From the NCBI RefSeq assembly GCF_017874615.1, contig NZ_JAGIKV010000026.1, forward strand, positions 1 to 64,000: a DNA stretch of 64,000 nt, given 5' to 3'. Below, piece after piece: positions 17,439 to 25,321 of the stretch. The notes beneath the pieces are model-generated. The model was not told the DNA's origin, did no database searches, and worked only from the letters and a program-made list of their open reading frames with translations. The DNA is from Paenibacillus xylanexedens (GTDB taxonomy: Bacteria; Bacillota; Bacilli; Paenibacillales; Paenibacillaceae). Both the position numbers and the translations under genes were made by a program. Each line of letters opens with the position of its first letter. Within the stretch, counting starts at the first letter, position 1.

Positions 17439-18365
17439 TTATTCCACGTTTTGCTTACGTTGACGTTGTATCGCGAGCCTGTCCATTAATCCTTCTGCGC
17501 TTTGCTGAAGCTTGCGTCTAAGCCATCCGGGAGACAAAATTTCTTCCCATTCGCTAATAAACAAATGCTGCAAGAAAGCGTCCGTGTCATAAAATTCAAT
17601 CGAATAAATATGATCTTGCCTAGCCCGAATACGATACCCTTGCCATAGGTCCATTTGCTTCAATTCCTTCAAACGAATCTCAGCTACAAACGGTTTACGC
17701 ACAGGTAGTGGTTCTTCCCATCCACCTAGCAGAGCATCTGACCTGTACTCAAATCTCTCATCCAAGATCAATACATGAACAATACCCTCCAAGCGAATGG
17801 CCACTTGCTGCACAGGATCTGCTTCATAACCCACCACGTAATCGGCGTTAAACTGAGATATCATCTTCAATGGACACAAGGAAAACTGCCGTTCTCCATC
17901 GTGATCCCTGTAATGAATATGTACTCTGCGCAAGTCAGTTATGGCATGAGACAACAATTCAAAGAATTGCAGCTGCTTCGGTTGTGCCGAAAACAAAGGA
18001 AGCTCGCTACTTCCCATCTGTTGTTCCTCCAACGTAAAACGCTCCAGCAAATGTGCTACACGTTTCACCGCGTCCGATTGATCATAATTGTAATGTCGGT
18101 AACGATGCGCCAGATATTTCAGCACACGCTGTTCTTCTTCGGTCATATACAAATGGGGCAATCGAAAAGTCTGGTCCTCATAACAATAGCCCCGATATTT
18201 CGCCATATACACCAAAGGGGCTCGCAGGGAGCTTGCCATATATTCAATATCACGCTGAGCCTGACGACGGGAGATTTCAAATTCAAGGGCAAGCCAGCTG
18301 CTATTCGGAAAACGTCCACCCCGAATCTGTTCGTCAAACCAGTGAATCCGATGCATGTTACTCAT
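17439..18365 (-). CDS. WYL-domain transcriptional regulator
   Basis: A 308-residue regulator. Residues about 1-60 form an HTH (WLALEFEISRRQAQRDIEYM). The middle and C-terminal parts are a WYL ligand-binding domain (VHIHYRD...FSLCPLKMISQFNADYVVGYE) with a WCX-like tail. WYL regulators bind nucleotides, nucleic acids or small ligands and are frequent beside defence or metabolic genes. It heads the operon with the two BtrH-like genes and probably regulates it. An ATG at 18356 is an alternative start. Confidence 0.88.
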   Translation of the reverse strand: MSNMHRIHWFDEQIRGGRFPNSSWLALEFEISRRQAQRDIEYMASSLRAPLVYMAKYRGYCYEDQTFRLPHLYMTEEEQRVLKYLAHRYRHYNYDQSDAVKRVAHLLERFTLEEQQMGSSELPLFSAQPKQLQFFELLSHAITDLRRVHIHYRDHDGERQFSLCPLKMISQFNADYVVGYEADPVQQVAIRLEGIVHVLILDERFEYRSDALLGGWEEPLPVRKPFVAEIRLKELKQMDLWQGYRIRARQDHIYSIEFYDTDAFLQHLFISEWEEILSPGWLRRKLQQSAEGLMDRLAIQRQRKQNVE

Positions 18366-18402
18366 CTTCCCGCCCCCATCTCATCCATCCCTAATATATT
18401 CG

Positions 18403-18411
18403 ATTATATCA
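18403..18411 (-). promoter_or_regulatory. Extended -10 promoter for the WYL regulator operon
   Basis: Minus-strand TGATATAAT is an extended -10 element about 38 nt before the start at 18365. It overlaps the T-rich tail of the terminator at 18420-18441. No strong -35 is seen. Confidence 0.45.
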
Positions 18412-18419
18412 AAAGACAT

Positions 18420-18441
18420 GGCCCGTTCCGAAGAACAGGCC
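18420..18441 (-). terminator. Terminator of the zinc-ribbon protein gene
   Basis: The hairpin GGCCTGTTC / GAACGGGCC has a TTCG-like tetraloop and is followed by ATGTCTTTTG on the minus strand. It separates the zinc-ribbon gene from the WYL operon. Confidence 0.65.
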
Positions 18442-18448
18442 AGTTATG

Positions 18449-18694
18449 TTATACATGTGCCTTATCCACTTTGGATTGCACGGCTTTGAAGCATTTCTTG
18501 CATACTTTCAGACTTGTACCGTCTGTTTTTGTTTGCGTATACAACAATTTAATTCGGGTACTGCTGCACACCGGGCATGTTCCCCGGCCCCTGGAAGGAA
18601 GACTCCACAAAACGCGTCCTCTTTTAGTTTTTGCCAATGGTTGTGAACCTCTTTTCGATATGGTTTGTGTGTTCACCGTTATTATATAGGGCAT
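18449..18694 (-). CDS. Small zinc-ribbon protein
   Basis: An 81-residue basic protein. CPVC (residues about 40-43) and CKKC (about 65-68) form a four-Cys zinc knuckle. The N-terminal half is rich in Lys/Arg (KRGSQPLAKTKRGRVLWSLPSRGRG), which suggests RNA or DNA contact. No good ribosome site precedes the ATG at 18694, so expression may be low or from another start. The family is not recognised. The four Cys and the terminator right after the stop argue for a real gene. Confidence 0.6.
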   Translation of the reverse strand: MPYIITVNTQTISKRGSQPLAKTKRGRVLWSLPSRGRGTCPVCSSTRIKLLYTQTKTDGTSLKVCKKCFKAVQSKVDKAHV

Positions 18695-18841
18695 GGTACG
18701 ACACAGAATGTCGCAGCAGTATTAGAAGTATTTCAAAAAGTCCCCAATTGATCACGAAGTAGACCACGAAGCGAACTCGACATCGAATCTTGCGTTCACC
18801 TTCTCGGTGCTGAATCGTTAACTTTTTGAACATGCAGTATC

Positions 18842-18882
18842 AAAAAATAAAAATGTCCCCTCTTCGACCTGAAGAAAGGACA
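18842..18882 (-). terminator. Terminator of the ArsR-family gene
   Basis: A 12-bp stem (TGTCCTTTCTTC with GAAGAGGGGACA, two G-U pairs) with a 5-nt loop is followed by a T-rich tract on the minus strand. It starts 5 nt downstream of the ArsR gene stop. Confidence 0.85.
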
Positions 18883-18886
18883 ACAT

Positions 18887-19210
18887 TTAGGAAGGATCTG
18901 TGCTCGACTGAGCTGCGGCCTGCAATAACGGTTGCAGGAGTCCTGGAAAGCGCGTTTCCAAATCATCGGATCGCAGGGTGAGAAAATGCTGAGTGCCCTG
19001 CACTCTGACCCGAATAACTCCGGCTTCCCGCAGAGTGCGAATGTGATGCGACATCGTTGACTTCACAACAGGTGCATGAAAATGACTGCACGGCTGCTCC
19101 CCGCTTCTCGCTGCTTCAGCAACAATCCCAAGACGAGTCGGGTCGCTTAATGCATACAATACGGAGGAAAGTTCAATATCTGATACTTGTGGATGATGTA
19201 AAATCTTCAT
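18887..19210 (-). CDS. ArsR-family repressor
   Basis: A 107-residue winged-helix regulator. The start at 19210 is chosen for AAGGAGA 7 nt upstream. The frame extends ten codons further without a site. LSDPTRLGIV, the recognition helix around STMSHHIRTLREAGVI, and a wing at VRVQGTQHFLTLR are typical. No metal-binding Cys pair (CVC) is present. A single Cys at EQPCSHF could be redox-active. It is divergent from an MFS exporter and probably represses it through the inverted repeat at 19276-19293. Confidence 0.9.
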   Translation of the reverse strand: MKILHHPQVSDIELSSVLYALSDPTRLGIVAEAARSGEQPCSHFHAPVVKSTMSHHIRTLREAGVIRVRVQGTQHFLTLRSDDLETRFPGLLQPLLQAAAQSSTDPS

Positions 19211-19275
19211 ATTGTAGTCTCCTTTTTTCAGACTATCCATTGTATTTTAACACAGATCCATGATATATTTCTAAT

Positions 19276-19293
19276 GTTCGACACCAATCGAAC
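19276..19293. promoter_or_regulatory. Inverted repeat, candidate ArsR operator
   Basis: GTTCGA-N6-TCGAAC is a perfect 6-bp inverted repeat midway between the ArsR gene and the MFS gene. Position and symmetry fit a dimeric repressor. A TTGACA at about 19335, on the exporter side, may be the -35 of the exporter promoter, but no good -10 follows. Confidence 0.45.
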
Positions 19294-19415
19294 TTTAATG
19301 ATTTCGTTATGTAACCCCTGCTGTTAGGCACGGGATTGACATCATACTACATTTTGCAAATGTTACACACCGTTTCTGAAATGTTGCGAAATACACATCA
19401 CTCTAGGAGGTTTTT

Positions 19416-20795
19416 ATGAACAACACCGCAACCGCATCATCAGGGGAACGGACCGGAATACAGGAAGGTTTAATTGTAAGCTTGCTTGGCTTCACCGTTG
19501 TACTCGTTGTGATGAATACAATGATGTTTAATCTGGCCCTGCCCAAAATTGCAGCCGAATTTATGCTTACATCCGTCGCTTCCTCATGGATTGTTACAGG
19601 GTATTCCATTGTATTTGCCATTTCCTCGATTACGTTCTCACGTCTATCGGATTTCATACCTATTCGTACATTATTCACGACCGGGCTTACGTTACTTGGG
19701 GCGGCATCCGTTCTCGGGTTCTTCAGTAATCATTTCATCATTTTGCTCATTGCACGTCTGATCCAGGCTGCGGGTGCTGCATCAGTTCCGGGGCTTGCCA
19801 TTGTGCTGATTACCCGGTACATTCCACATGATCGCCGGGGTAAATCGATGGCTGTCATCATGTCCGCGAGTTCACTGGGGCTTGGACTTGGTCCCGTCAT
19901 CGGCGGAAGTATTACTCAGTTTCTGGGATGGCATGATCTGTTTATCGTTACGGGGTTAACGTTATTCTTGATTCCTGTATTCTTCAAACTGCTTCCGCGG
20001 GAAACACCGCAAAAAGGTTCATTTGACCTGCTGGGTGCCGTGCTTCTTGCCATCGGTACTACCGGTGTGCTGTTATTCCTGACTTCCCGTCAGTGGTACA
20101 CGCTTGTTATCGGTGCTGCGGCACTGCTTCTGTTCTGGCTCCGAATTCGGCGCGCGGCAGATCCATTTGTTCAACCTGCTTTGTTCAAAGACAAAAAATA
20201 TATGATGCTCAGCTCATTGGGGATTGTATCGTACATTAATAACTTTTCAACATTGTTCCTGTTACCTCAAATTTTGGCGCATCTATATGGACTGACCCCT
20301 GCTCAATCGGGACTCGTCATCTTCCCGGGTGCAGTCGTGTCTATGCTACTGTCCAACCGGATCGGCCGAATGATTGACCGACATGGCAATACGTTGCTGC
20401 TGAAATTTGCACCATGGTTGCTACTGGCCGCTGCCGGATTGTTCGCCTTATTTGCAGACAATAGCATCTACGCCATTATGGCTGTTTATGTCCTGCTTAG
20501 CGTTGGCTTCTCATCCCTGACAACCAGCGTATCCAATGAATTGTCTGGCAATCTGACCATGGATCAGGTGGGCGCAGGTATGGGGCTGTTCCAACTCAGT
20601 CAGTTCTTCAGCGGTGCTTTCAGTGTTGCTGTTACTGGCGTAGCATTAACGGCGATGCAGAATATGCCACTATCCTCAGCGTACACCAATATTTTCTGGG
20701 GCATGACTGTGGTCGCACTGGCATCCGTTATTTTCTCTCAGGTGTATCTGAGAATGCAGTCACGGAAAGTCACGGAAACAAGTAGCCGGATCTAA
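19416..20795 (+). CDS. MFS drug exporter, DHA2/TetL-like
   Basis: A 459-residue integral membrane protein with about 14 hydrophobic segments, as in the DHA2 drug:proton antiporters. MNTMMFNLALPKIAAEF near helix 1, RLIQAAGAASVPGLAIVLI (motif B region, helix 4) and GLGPVIGGSITQFLGW (motif C, helix 5) mark an exporter. TAGGAGG lies 7 nt before the ATG. It is divergent from the ArsR gene. Likely substrates are lipophilic cations, tetracyclines or similar toxic compounds. Confidence 0.9.
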   Translation: MNNTATASSGERTGIQEGLIVSLLGFTVVLVVMNTMMFNLALPKIAAEFMLTSVASSWIVTGYSIVFAISSITFSRLSDFIPIRTLFTTGLTLLGAASVLGFFSNHFIILLIARLIQAAGAASVPGLAIVLITRYIPHDRRGKSMAVIMSASSLGLGLGPVIGGSITQFLGWHDLFIVTGLTLFLIPVFFKLLPRETPQKGSFDLLGAVLLAIGTTGVLLFLTSRQWYTLVIGAAALLLFWLRIRRAADPFVQPALFKDKKYMMLSSLGIVSYINNFSTLFLLPQILAHLYGLTPAQSGLVIFPGAVVSMLLSNRIGRMIDRHGNTLLLKFAPWLLLAAAGLFALFADNSIYAIMAVYVLLSVGFSSLTTSVSNELSGNLTMDQVGAGMGLFQLSQFFSGAFSVAVTGVALTAMQNMPLSSAYTNIFWGMTVVALASVIFSQVYLRMQSRKVTETSSRI

Positions 20796-20814
20796 CATCT
20801 CATTTAACCAAAAG

Positions 20815-20857
20815 AAGTCAGGAAGGGACCCTCGGGTTCTGAACCTGACTTTTTTTT
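20815..20857 (+). terminator. Terminator of the MFS exporter gene
   Basis: AAGTCAGG (20815-20822) pairs with CCTGACTT (20844-20851) and is followed by a T run. Confidence 0.85.
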
Positions 20858-20903
20858 CTGTCCCATTTTCTATGCATGTGTCAGTTGCCCTATCCCACTA
20901 ACA

Positions 20904-20950
20904 CAAAAAAGCCCCAAGGATGCGTTCATCACGCTCCTCGGGGCTATTAT
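20904..20950 (-). terminator. Terminator of the SnoaL-like gene
   Basis: AGCCCCAAGGA (20910-20920) pairs with TCCTCGGGGCT (20935-20945), with one mismatch. On the minus strand the hairpin is followed by TTTTTTGTG. It is convergent with the terminator at 20815-20857. Confidence 0.75.
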
Positions 20951-20992
20951 TTTATGGTTGACCAACTTCTCTATTCTTCTACACTGAGTATA

Positions 20993-21442
20993 CTATTCAA
21001 ACAGGTCCAAACGAAGACGTTGCAGACTTGTATGTTTGATGTACCACTGGCCGTCGATTTTGACAAAAGTCTCGTGGTAGTGCCCAAATCCGTGGAAGGA
21101 TTTGTTCTCATTGCCCTCCGGGAACGTGACCCAATCTTCCATTGGGGAGATGACCTTTGCTTCGTTCTCAGATACAAATTCAACTTCGGCGCTATGTACA
21201 TGATGCACGGTTACGGCAACATCCACCAGATCACGGAATACTTGTACGATCGTATCACGGCCTGTTAATACCGGAATTGGATTGCCTTCTGTGCTGAAAT
21301 CGGCCACTGCATCCGGAGCAAACACATCACCCAAGGTATCCCACTGCTTCGTATCAATATAGCGGCAATAACGCGCCTTGGTGTTCCTAATGTTTTCAAG
21401 CGCGAGCAATTGTTCCAGTCCTGTGATCGTTGATTGGCTCAT
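20993..21442 (-). CDS. SnoaL-like / NTF2-fold protein
   Basis: A 149-residue protein of the SnoaL_4 type (NTF2-like cone fold). The pattern is ENIRNTKARYCRYIDTKQWDTLGDVFAPDA, then HHVHSAEVEF, then GFGHYHETFVKIDGQWYIKHTSLQRLRLD. It matches small hydrolases, dehydratases and cyclases acting on hydrophobic substrates. GGAGGG lies 7 nt before the ATG. There is no biosynthetic neighbour, so the substrate is unknown. Confidence 0.87.
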   Translation of the reverse strand: MSQSTITGLEQLLALENIRNTKARYCRYIDTKQWDTLGDVFAPDAVADFSTEGNPIPVLTGRDTIVQVFRDLVDVAVTVHHVHSAEVEFVSENEAKVISPMEDWVTFPEGNENKSFHGFGHYHETFVKIDGQWYIKHTSLQRLRLDLFE

Positions 21443-21550
21443 GTGTTGTCCCTCCAGAGATGTAAAATGTGATGTAAGATTAGGATCATGTATGTATGCA
21501 TACTATACCTTCCTTATTGTACCATTCGCCTTCTATTAGGTACAACGATA

Positions 21551-21592
21551 CAAAAAAATCTTTCCTTACCTCTCGCGAGGTTGGGGAAAGAT
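21551..21592 (-). terminator. Terminator of the Rrf2-family gene
   Basis: TCTTTCCCCAACCTC pairs with AGAGGTAAGGAAAGA around a GCG loop, followed by seven T on the minus strand. It lies just behind the stop at 21608. Confidence 0.85.
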
Positions 21593-21607
21593 CACTTCTA
21601 GTGCAAG

Positions 21608-22015
21608 TTACAGGGAATTTGCACCCTTCATCTGGGAAGCCAGTTCTGACATTTTTTTATTGTTCAAAAAACTTTCCATCTCTTCTTCCGCCTGCACCAT
21701 CACCTGCTGGATCAAACAGCCTGCGTTATGATTCTGGGAACATTCGAACAGGGACGCCTGACCTTCAATCGCATGAATGATCTCCAGGAAAGAAGGATCC
21801 GGATTTTTACGACTAAGCCGGTAGCCACCATTGGCGCCAGAAGTTGATTCGATCATGCCCGCCTTAACCAATTTGGTCAAAATTTTGGACAGATACGTTG
21901 GTGATACCTTCTGCAATTCTGCAAGTTGGTGTACACTAACCAGCTGTTCAGGGGCAGTACTTACAAGATGAAGCATCGTATGCAAAGCATAATTTGTCGC
22001 TTTTGAATATTTCAT
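21608..22015 (-). CDS. Rrf2-family transcriptional regulator
   Basis: A 135-residue winged-helix regulator. MKYSKATNYALHTMLHL, SVHQLAELQKVSPTYLSKILTKLVKAGMI and GANGGYRLSR are Rrf2 landmarks. The cluster-loop region has only two Cys (C-x7-C in FECSQNHNAGC), not the three of IscR/NsrR. An iron-sulfur cluster with a non-Cys ligand, or a redox switch of the YwnA/CymR kind, are both possible. GAGGTG precedes the ATG. Target genes are not evident. Confidence 0.9.
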   Translation of the reverse strand: MKYSKATNYALHTMLHLVSTAPEQLVSVHQLAELQKVSPTYLSKILTKLVKAGMIESTSGANGGYRLSRKNPDPSFLEIIHAIEGQASLFECSQNHNAGCLIQQVMVQAEEEMESFLNNKKMSELASQMKGANSL

Positions 22016-22121
22016 GAGGGCACCTCATTATATACGGATTTAATTTATCCATAATAGACTTGATTGAGCTCTGTGTCAAACCACTATACCTCAAGCACTG
22101 GCAACATCGAAAAGATACGGG

Positions 22122-22961
22122 TTAATTGTGATACAATCCGCGGTAATCCGTAGGTGTCATCCCCTCATGGGCCATGAACTGGCGGTTAAAATAACTGGCA
22201 TTGGGATACCCCGCTTCCTCCGCGATTTGTCCAATGTTGGCCGTAGGCCGTTCGAGTAACCATTGCTTCGCCATCTGTAGTCGTGAACGAGTGATAAACT
22301 CCATGGGCGTCATCTCCACAGCACTCTTGAACATTTTGCAAAAGTAATACGAACTCACACCTGCGAGATCCGCCCAGTCCTGTAACAGGAAAGGTTGACA
22401 GGCCTCTTGCTGCATCTGTGGAAGAAGTGCAAGAACCCGACTCTCCGCCTTACTTGTGGTACGTGTACTCTTTAAAGGCACTGCATGCTGCACGAACTCG
22501 GCGAGTACGGCATAGGTCAGTGTGGATAGCTGAGCCGGACGCAGCATCGTGTTCTGTTCGGCTTCAGTGAGCAAGGCCAGATGAGCCTCTTCCCAAGAGC
22601 TGCGTTGCCGCAGTGTCCACAATAGATTGCGATGTAACCCCCGCTCGATCATATAATCATGCAGACGTTCCCCGTAAAAATGAACCCATCGTACATCCCA
22701 TGGATCATCTTCACTACTATAATAATGCTGCCGCTGCTGCGGGAAATAGAGAAACGCCTGACCTGCGCGAAGCTCATGCACCACCCCGTCCACTTCCACA
22801 TATCCCTTGCCCGAAGCGACGTAGTGAATATTAAAATTGTTCAGTGCACCTGCCTCACGCAAAACGGAATGCTGGACGTGGTCCATATAATGTCCAACGG
22901 ACTCGGGATAACAAAAATATGGAATATCCTGCAGGGTAAGCAATACGGTTTGTCTCATCAT
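22122..22961 (-). CDS. AraC-family regulator with cupin sensor
   Basis: A 279-residue regulator with an N-terminal cupin sensor (VASGKGYVEVDGVVHELRAGQAFLYFP, residues about 48-75). A C-terminal AraC double HTH follows (LAGVSSYYFCKMFKSAVEMTPMEFITRSRL, then AEEAGYPNASYFNRQFMAHEGMTP). AAGGAGA lies 7 nt before the ATG. It is divergent from the oxidoreductase pair at 23080-25052, which it most likely activates on sensing a sugar. Confidence 0.92.
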   Translation of the reverse strand: MMRQTVLLTLQDIPYFCYPESVGHYMDHVQHSVLREAGALNNFNIHYVASGKGYVEVDGVVHELRAGQAFLYFPQQRQHYYSSEDDPWDVRWVHFYGERLHDYMIERGLHRNLLWTLRQRSSWEEAHLALLTEAEQNTMLRPAQLSTLTYAVLAEFVQHAVPLKSTRTTSKAESRVLALLPQMQQEACQPFLLQDWADLAGVSSYYFCKMFKSAVEMTPMEFITRSRLQMAKQWLLERPTANIGQIAEEAGYPNASYFNRQFMAHEGMTPTDYRGLYHN

Positions 22962-23038
22962 AGCCGGTTCTCCTTGATCAACAATATTGTGTTAACTAAC
23001 TTCAATATATTATCATTTTAATTCATTGGTCTATTCTT

Positions 23039-23044
23039 TATAAT
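23039..23044 (+). promoter_or_regulatory. -10 hexamer upstream of the Gfo/aldo-keto reductase operon
   Basis: TATAAT lies 36 nt before the ATG at 23080. The -35 region is poor (TTTTAA-like), which is consistent with control by the divergent AraC regulator. Confidence 0.4.
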
Positions 23045-23079
23045 CACAATATACATTTATACACAGGAGGATACAACAC

Positions 23080-24084
23080 ATGAATTCAGTTCAAAAATTG
23101 CGTTGGGGCATTCTTGGTAGCGCTAGCATTGCTGTGGAATCCGTCATTCCTGGCCTGCAGCAATCCGAGTTGAATGAAGTAACCGCGATTGCCAGTCGTG
23201 ACGAAGATAAAGCGAAACAGACGGCCGAGCAACTTGGGATCGACAAGGCTTATGGCAGTTATGAAGCTTTGCTCGCTGATGATTCCATTGATGCCGTATA
23301 TATCCCACTGCCGAATCATCTGCATCGGGAATGGACGATCCGGGCTGCTGAAGCAGGCAAACATATTTTGTGCGAAAAACCACTGGCTCTGACAGAGCAG
23401 GAAGCTCAGGAGATGGTTCAAGCTTGTGCAGATGCAGGTGTGCATCTGGCGGAAGCATTCATGTACCGCCATCATCCACGATATGAGCAGATCCGGGATA
23501 TCATTGCCAGCGGTGAGATTGGTGAGATTCGTGGTATGCACAGCACATTTTCATTTAATAACTCCAATGCATCCGGCAATGTCCGCTTTCGGCGGGATTG
23601 GGGCGGAGGTGCACTGTATGATATCGGATGTTATTCCATCAGCGTAGCACGTCTGCTGCTTGGTCAAGAACCAAGTGCAGCCACTGTTATTGGCATGTTC
23701 TCCCCACAGCATGATCAAGTCGATATGATGGCTTCCGGACTGCTGGAATTCGATAATCACGTTGGCGTGACATTTGACAGCAGTATGTGGGCAGCCTTCC
23801 GCAACACGCTGGAGGTATTGGGATCCGACGGTATTATTGAAGTCCCTTCGGCATTTATCAGCGGACAGGACCGCAGTTCCAACTTCTATGTAACGGCTGG
23901 TGGTGAACGCAGAGAGATTGAAGTTCCGCAAGTGAACCACTACTCTCTACAGGGAGATGATATGGCACGCGCTGTACTTCAGGGCAAGGATCTGCGCTTC
24001 GCCCCTTCCGATGCGGTAGCTAATATGAAAGTACTGGAAGCTTGCCTTCGTTCAGCGGAAGAACGTACACGAATTACACTATAA
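23080..24084 (+). CDS. Gfo/Idh/MocA-family oxidoreductase
   Basis: A 334-residue NAD(P)-dependent dehydrogenase. The Rossmann motif GILGSASIA is at residues about 11-19. The CEKPLALT block (about 98-105) holds the conserved EKP Lys, and the second domain has GGGALYDIGCYSI. These features fit sugar or deoxysugar dehydrogenases with the usual length of 330-380. AGGAGG lies 9 nt before the ATG. It is followed 20 nt later by an aldo/keto reductase. The pair probably oxidises and reduces one sugar or polyol. Confidence 0.92.
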   Translation: MNSVQKLRWGILGSASIAVESVIPGLQQSELNEVTAIASRDEDKAKQTAEQLGIDKAYGSYEALLADDSIDAVYIPLPNHLHREWTIRAAEAGKHILCEKPLALTEQEAQEMVQACADAGVHLAEAFMYRHHPRYEQIRDIIASGEIGEIRGMHSTFSFNNSNASGNVRFRRDWGGGALYDIGCYSISVARLLLGQEPSAATVIGMFSPQHDQVDMMASGLLEFDNHVGVTFDSSMWAAFRNTLEVLGSDGIIEVPSAFISGQDRSSNFYVTAGGERREIEVPQVNHYSLQGDDMARAVLQGKDLRFAPSDAVANMKVLEACLRSAEERTRITL

Positions 24085-24104
24085 TTGAGAGGATGAACTG
24101 ACTT

Positions 24105-25052
24105 ATGGAATATATCGAAATTGCTGGTGCAGGTAAACGTATCTCCAGATTGATTAAAGGAACCGATTATTTCGTGCATGATGCCTATGATAAAGCAGCT
24201 ACGAACATGGATGCTTTTCTGTCGATTGGCGGTAACACTGTAGATACAGCACATATCTATTGTGGTGGACAGAGTGAAGAAGTCCTTGGTCGTTACATGA
24301 AGGAACGTGGTAACCGCGACCAGATCGTCATTCTCACCAAAGGCGCGCATCATGACCAGAATGGACCACGCGTGAACGCTGATGCCATCCGCAGTGACTT
24401 GCTGGAAAGTCTGGAGCGTCTTCAGACAGATCACGTAGAGATGTATGCCTTGCACCGGGACGATCCAAATACCCCTGTCAGTGTTATTCTTGAAGCACTG
24501 AACGAACATATTGAATCCGGTAAAATCGGGGCCATTGGTGCCTCCAACTGGACTTGGCAACGTTTGGAGGAGGCTAATGCATATGCTGCGGCAAATGGCT
24601 TGAAGGGCTTCACATTCAGCAGTCCAAATCTCAGTCTAGCCAAAGCAAACGAACCTTTCTGGGAAGGCTGTGTGTCAGCAGATGCAGAGACGCTGGCATG
24701 GCATGAGCAAACCAAACTACCATTGCTATCCTGGTCCTCCCAAGCGCGTGGTTTCTTCACTGGAAGATTCACACCTGAAGTTCGGGATAACGAAGATCTG
24801 GTGCGTGTATTCTACAGTGATGGCAACTGGGAACGGTTGCGTCGGGCTGAACAATTGGCTAATTCGAAGAAAACATCACCCATTCAAATTGCACTCGCTT
24901 ATGTATTGAATCAAACGTTCCCAACCTGTGCCCTGATCGGTGCTCAGAATCAGGCGGAGCTGCTGTCCTGTGACGAAGGTTCCCGCATCACGCTGACTCC
25001 TGCTGAAATAACATGGCTGGATCTGGGCAGTGATGTACCGGCTGGCATCTAA
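24105..25052 (+). CDS. Aldo/keto reductase
   Basis: A 315-residue TIM-barrel reductase. The catalytic tetrad is intact: Asp47 and Tyr52 in VDTAHIYCGG, Lys79 in ILTKG and His117 in MYALHRDD. C-terminal GAQNQAEL corresponds to the cofactor-binding segment. GAGAGGAT lies about 10 nt upstream. It is in one operon with the preceding dehydrogenase. It should reduce a carbonyl group with NADPH in the cytoplasm. The substrate is unknown. Confidence 0.92.
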   Translation: MEYIEIAGAGKRISRLIKGTDYFVHDAYDKAATNMDAFLSIGGNTVDTAHIYCGGQSEEVLGRYMKERGNRDQIVILTKGAHHDQNGPRVNADAIRSDLLESLERLQTDHVEMYALHRDDPNTPVSVILEALNEHIESGKIGAIGASNWTWQRLEEANAYAAANGLKGFTFSSPNLSLAKANEPFWEGCVSADAETLAWHEQTKLPLLSWSSQARGFFTGRFTPEVRDNEDLVRVFYSDGNWERLRRAEQLANSKKTSPIQIALAYVLNQTFPTCALIGAQNQAELLSCDEGSRITLTPAEITWLDLGSDVPAGI

Positions 25053-25090
25053 AGAAAATTAATCATTCGATCATTAATTTTAATGACTCT

Positions 25091-25134
25091 AAGGGGCTGA
25101 TATTCCGCGATAAGGCGTAGTATCAGCCTTTTCT
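25091..25134 (+). terminator. Terminator of the Gfo/aldo-keto reductase operon
   Basis: GGCTGATA (25095-25102) pairs with TATCAGCC (25121-25128), followed by TTTTC. Confidence 0.8.
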
Positions 25135-25225
25135 GTTGTGTAAAAGCGATCAACTATTGTAAAACCTATTGCACAATTATCGTATCCCTGTTCACTTTTC
25201 CCCACTTGCCCGGGAACAAATAAAG

Positions 25226-25266
25226 AAGGACTTACCCCAGAACACTTCTCTGAAGATAAGTCCCTT
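25226..25266 (-). terminator. Terminator of the Gfo/TIM-barrel operon
   Basis: GGACTTA (25228-25234) pairs with TAAGTCC (25257-25263). On the minus strand the hairpin is followed by TTCTTTATTTG. It lies 56 nt behind the stop at 25322. Confidence 0.7.
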
Positions 25267-25321
25267 ATATCATAGATTAAGCCGTATAGAATGTTAGAAA
25301 TTGCACTGTCATTCGGTTGGA

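Noticed and set aside
18624..18833. 69-codon minus-strand frame upstream of the zinc-ribbon gene
   Set aside because: No ribosome site, no family character, and it overlaps the start of the better-supported zinc-ribbon gene.
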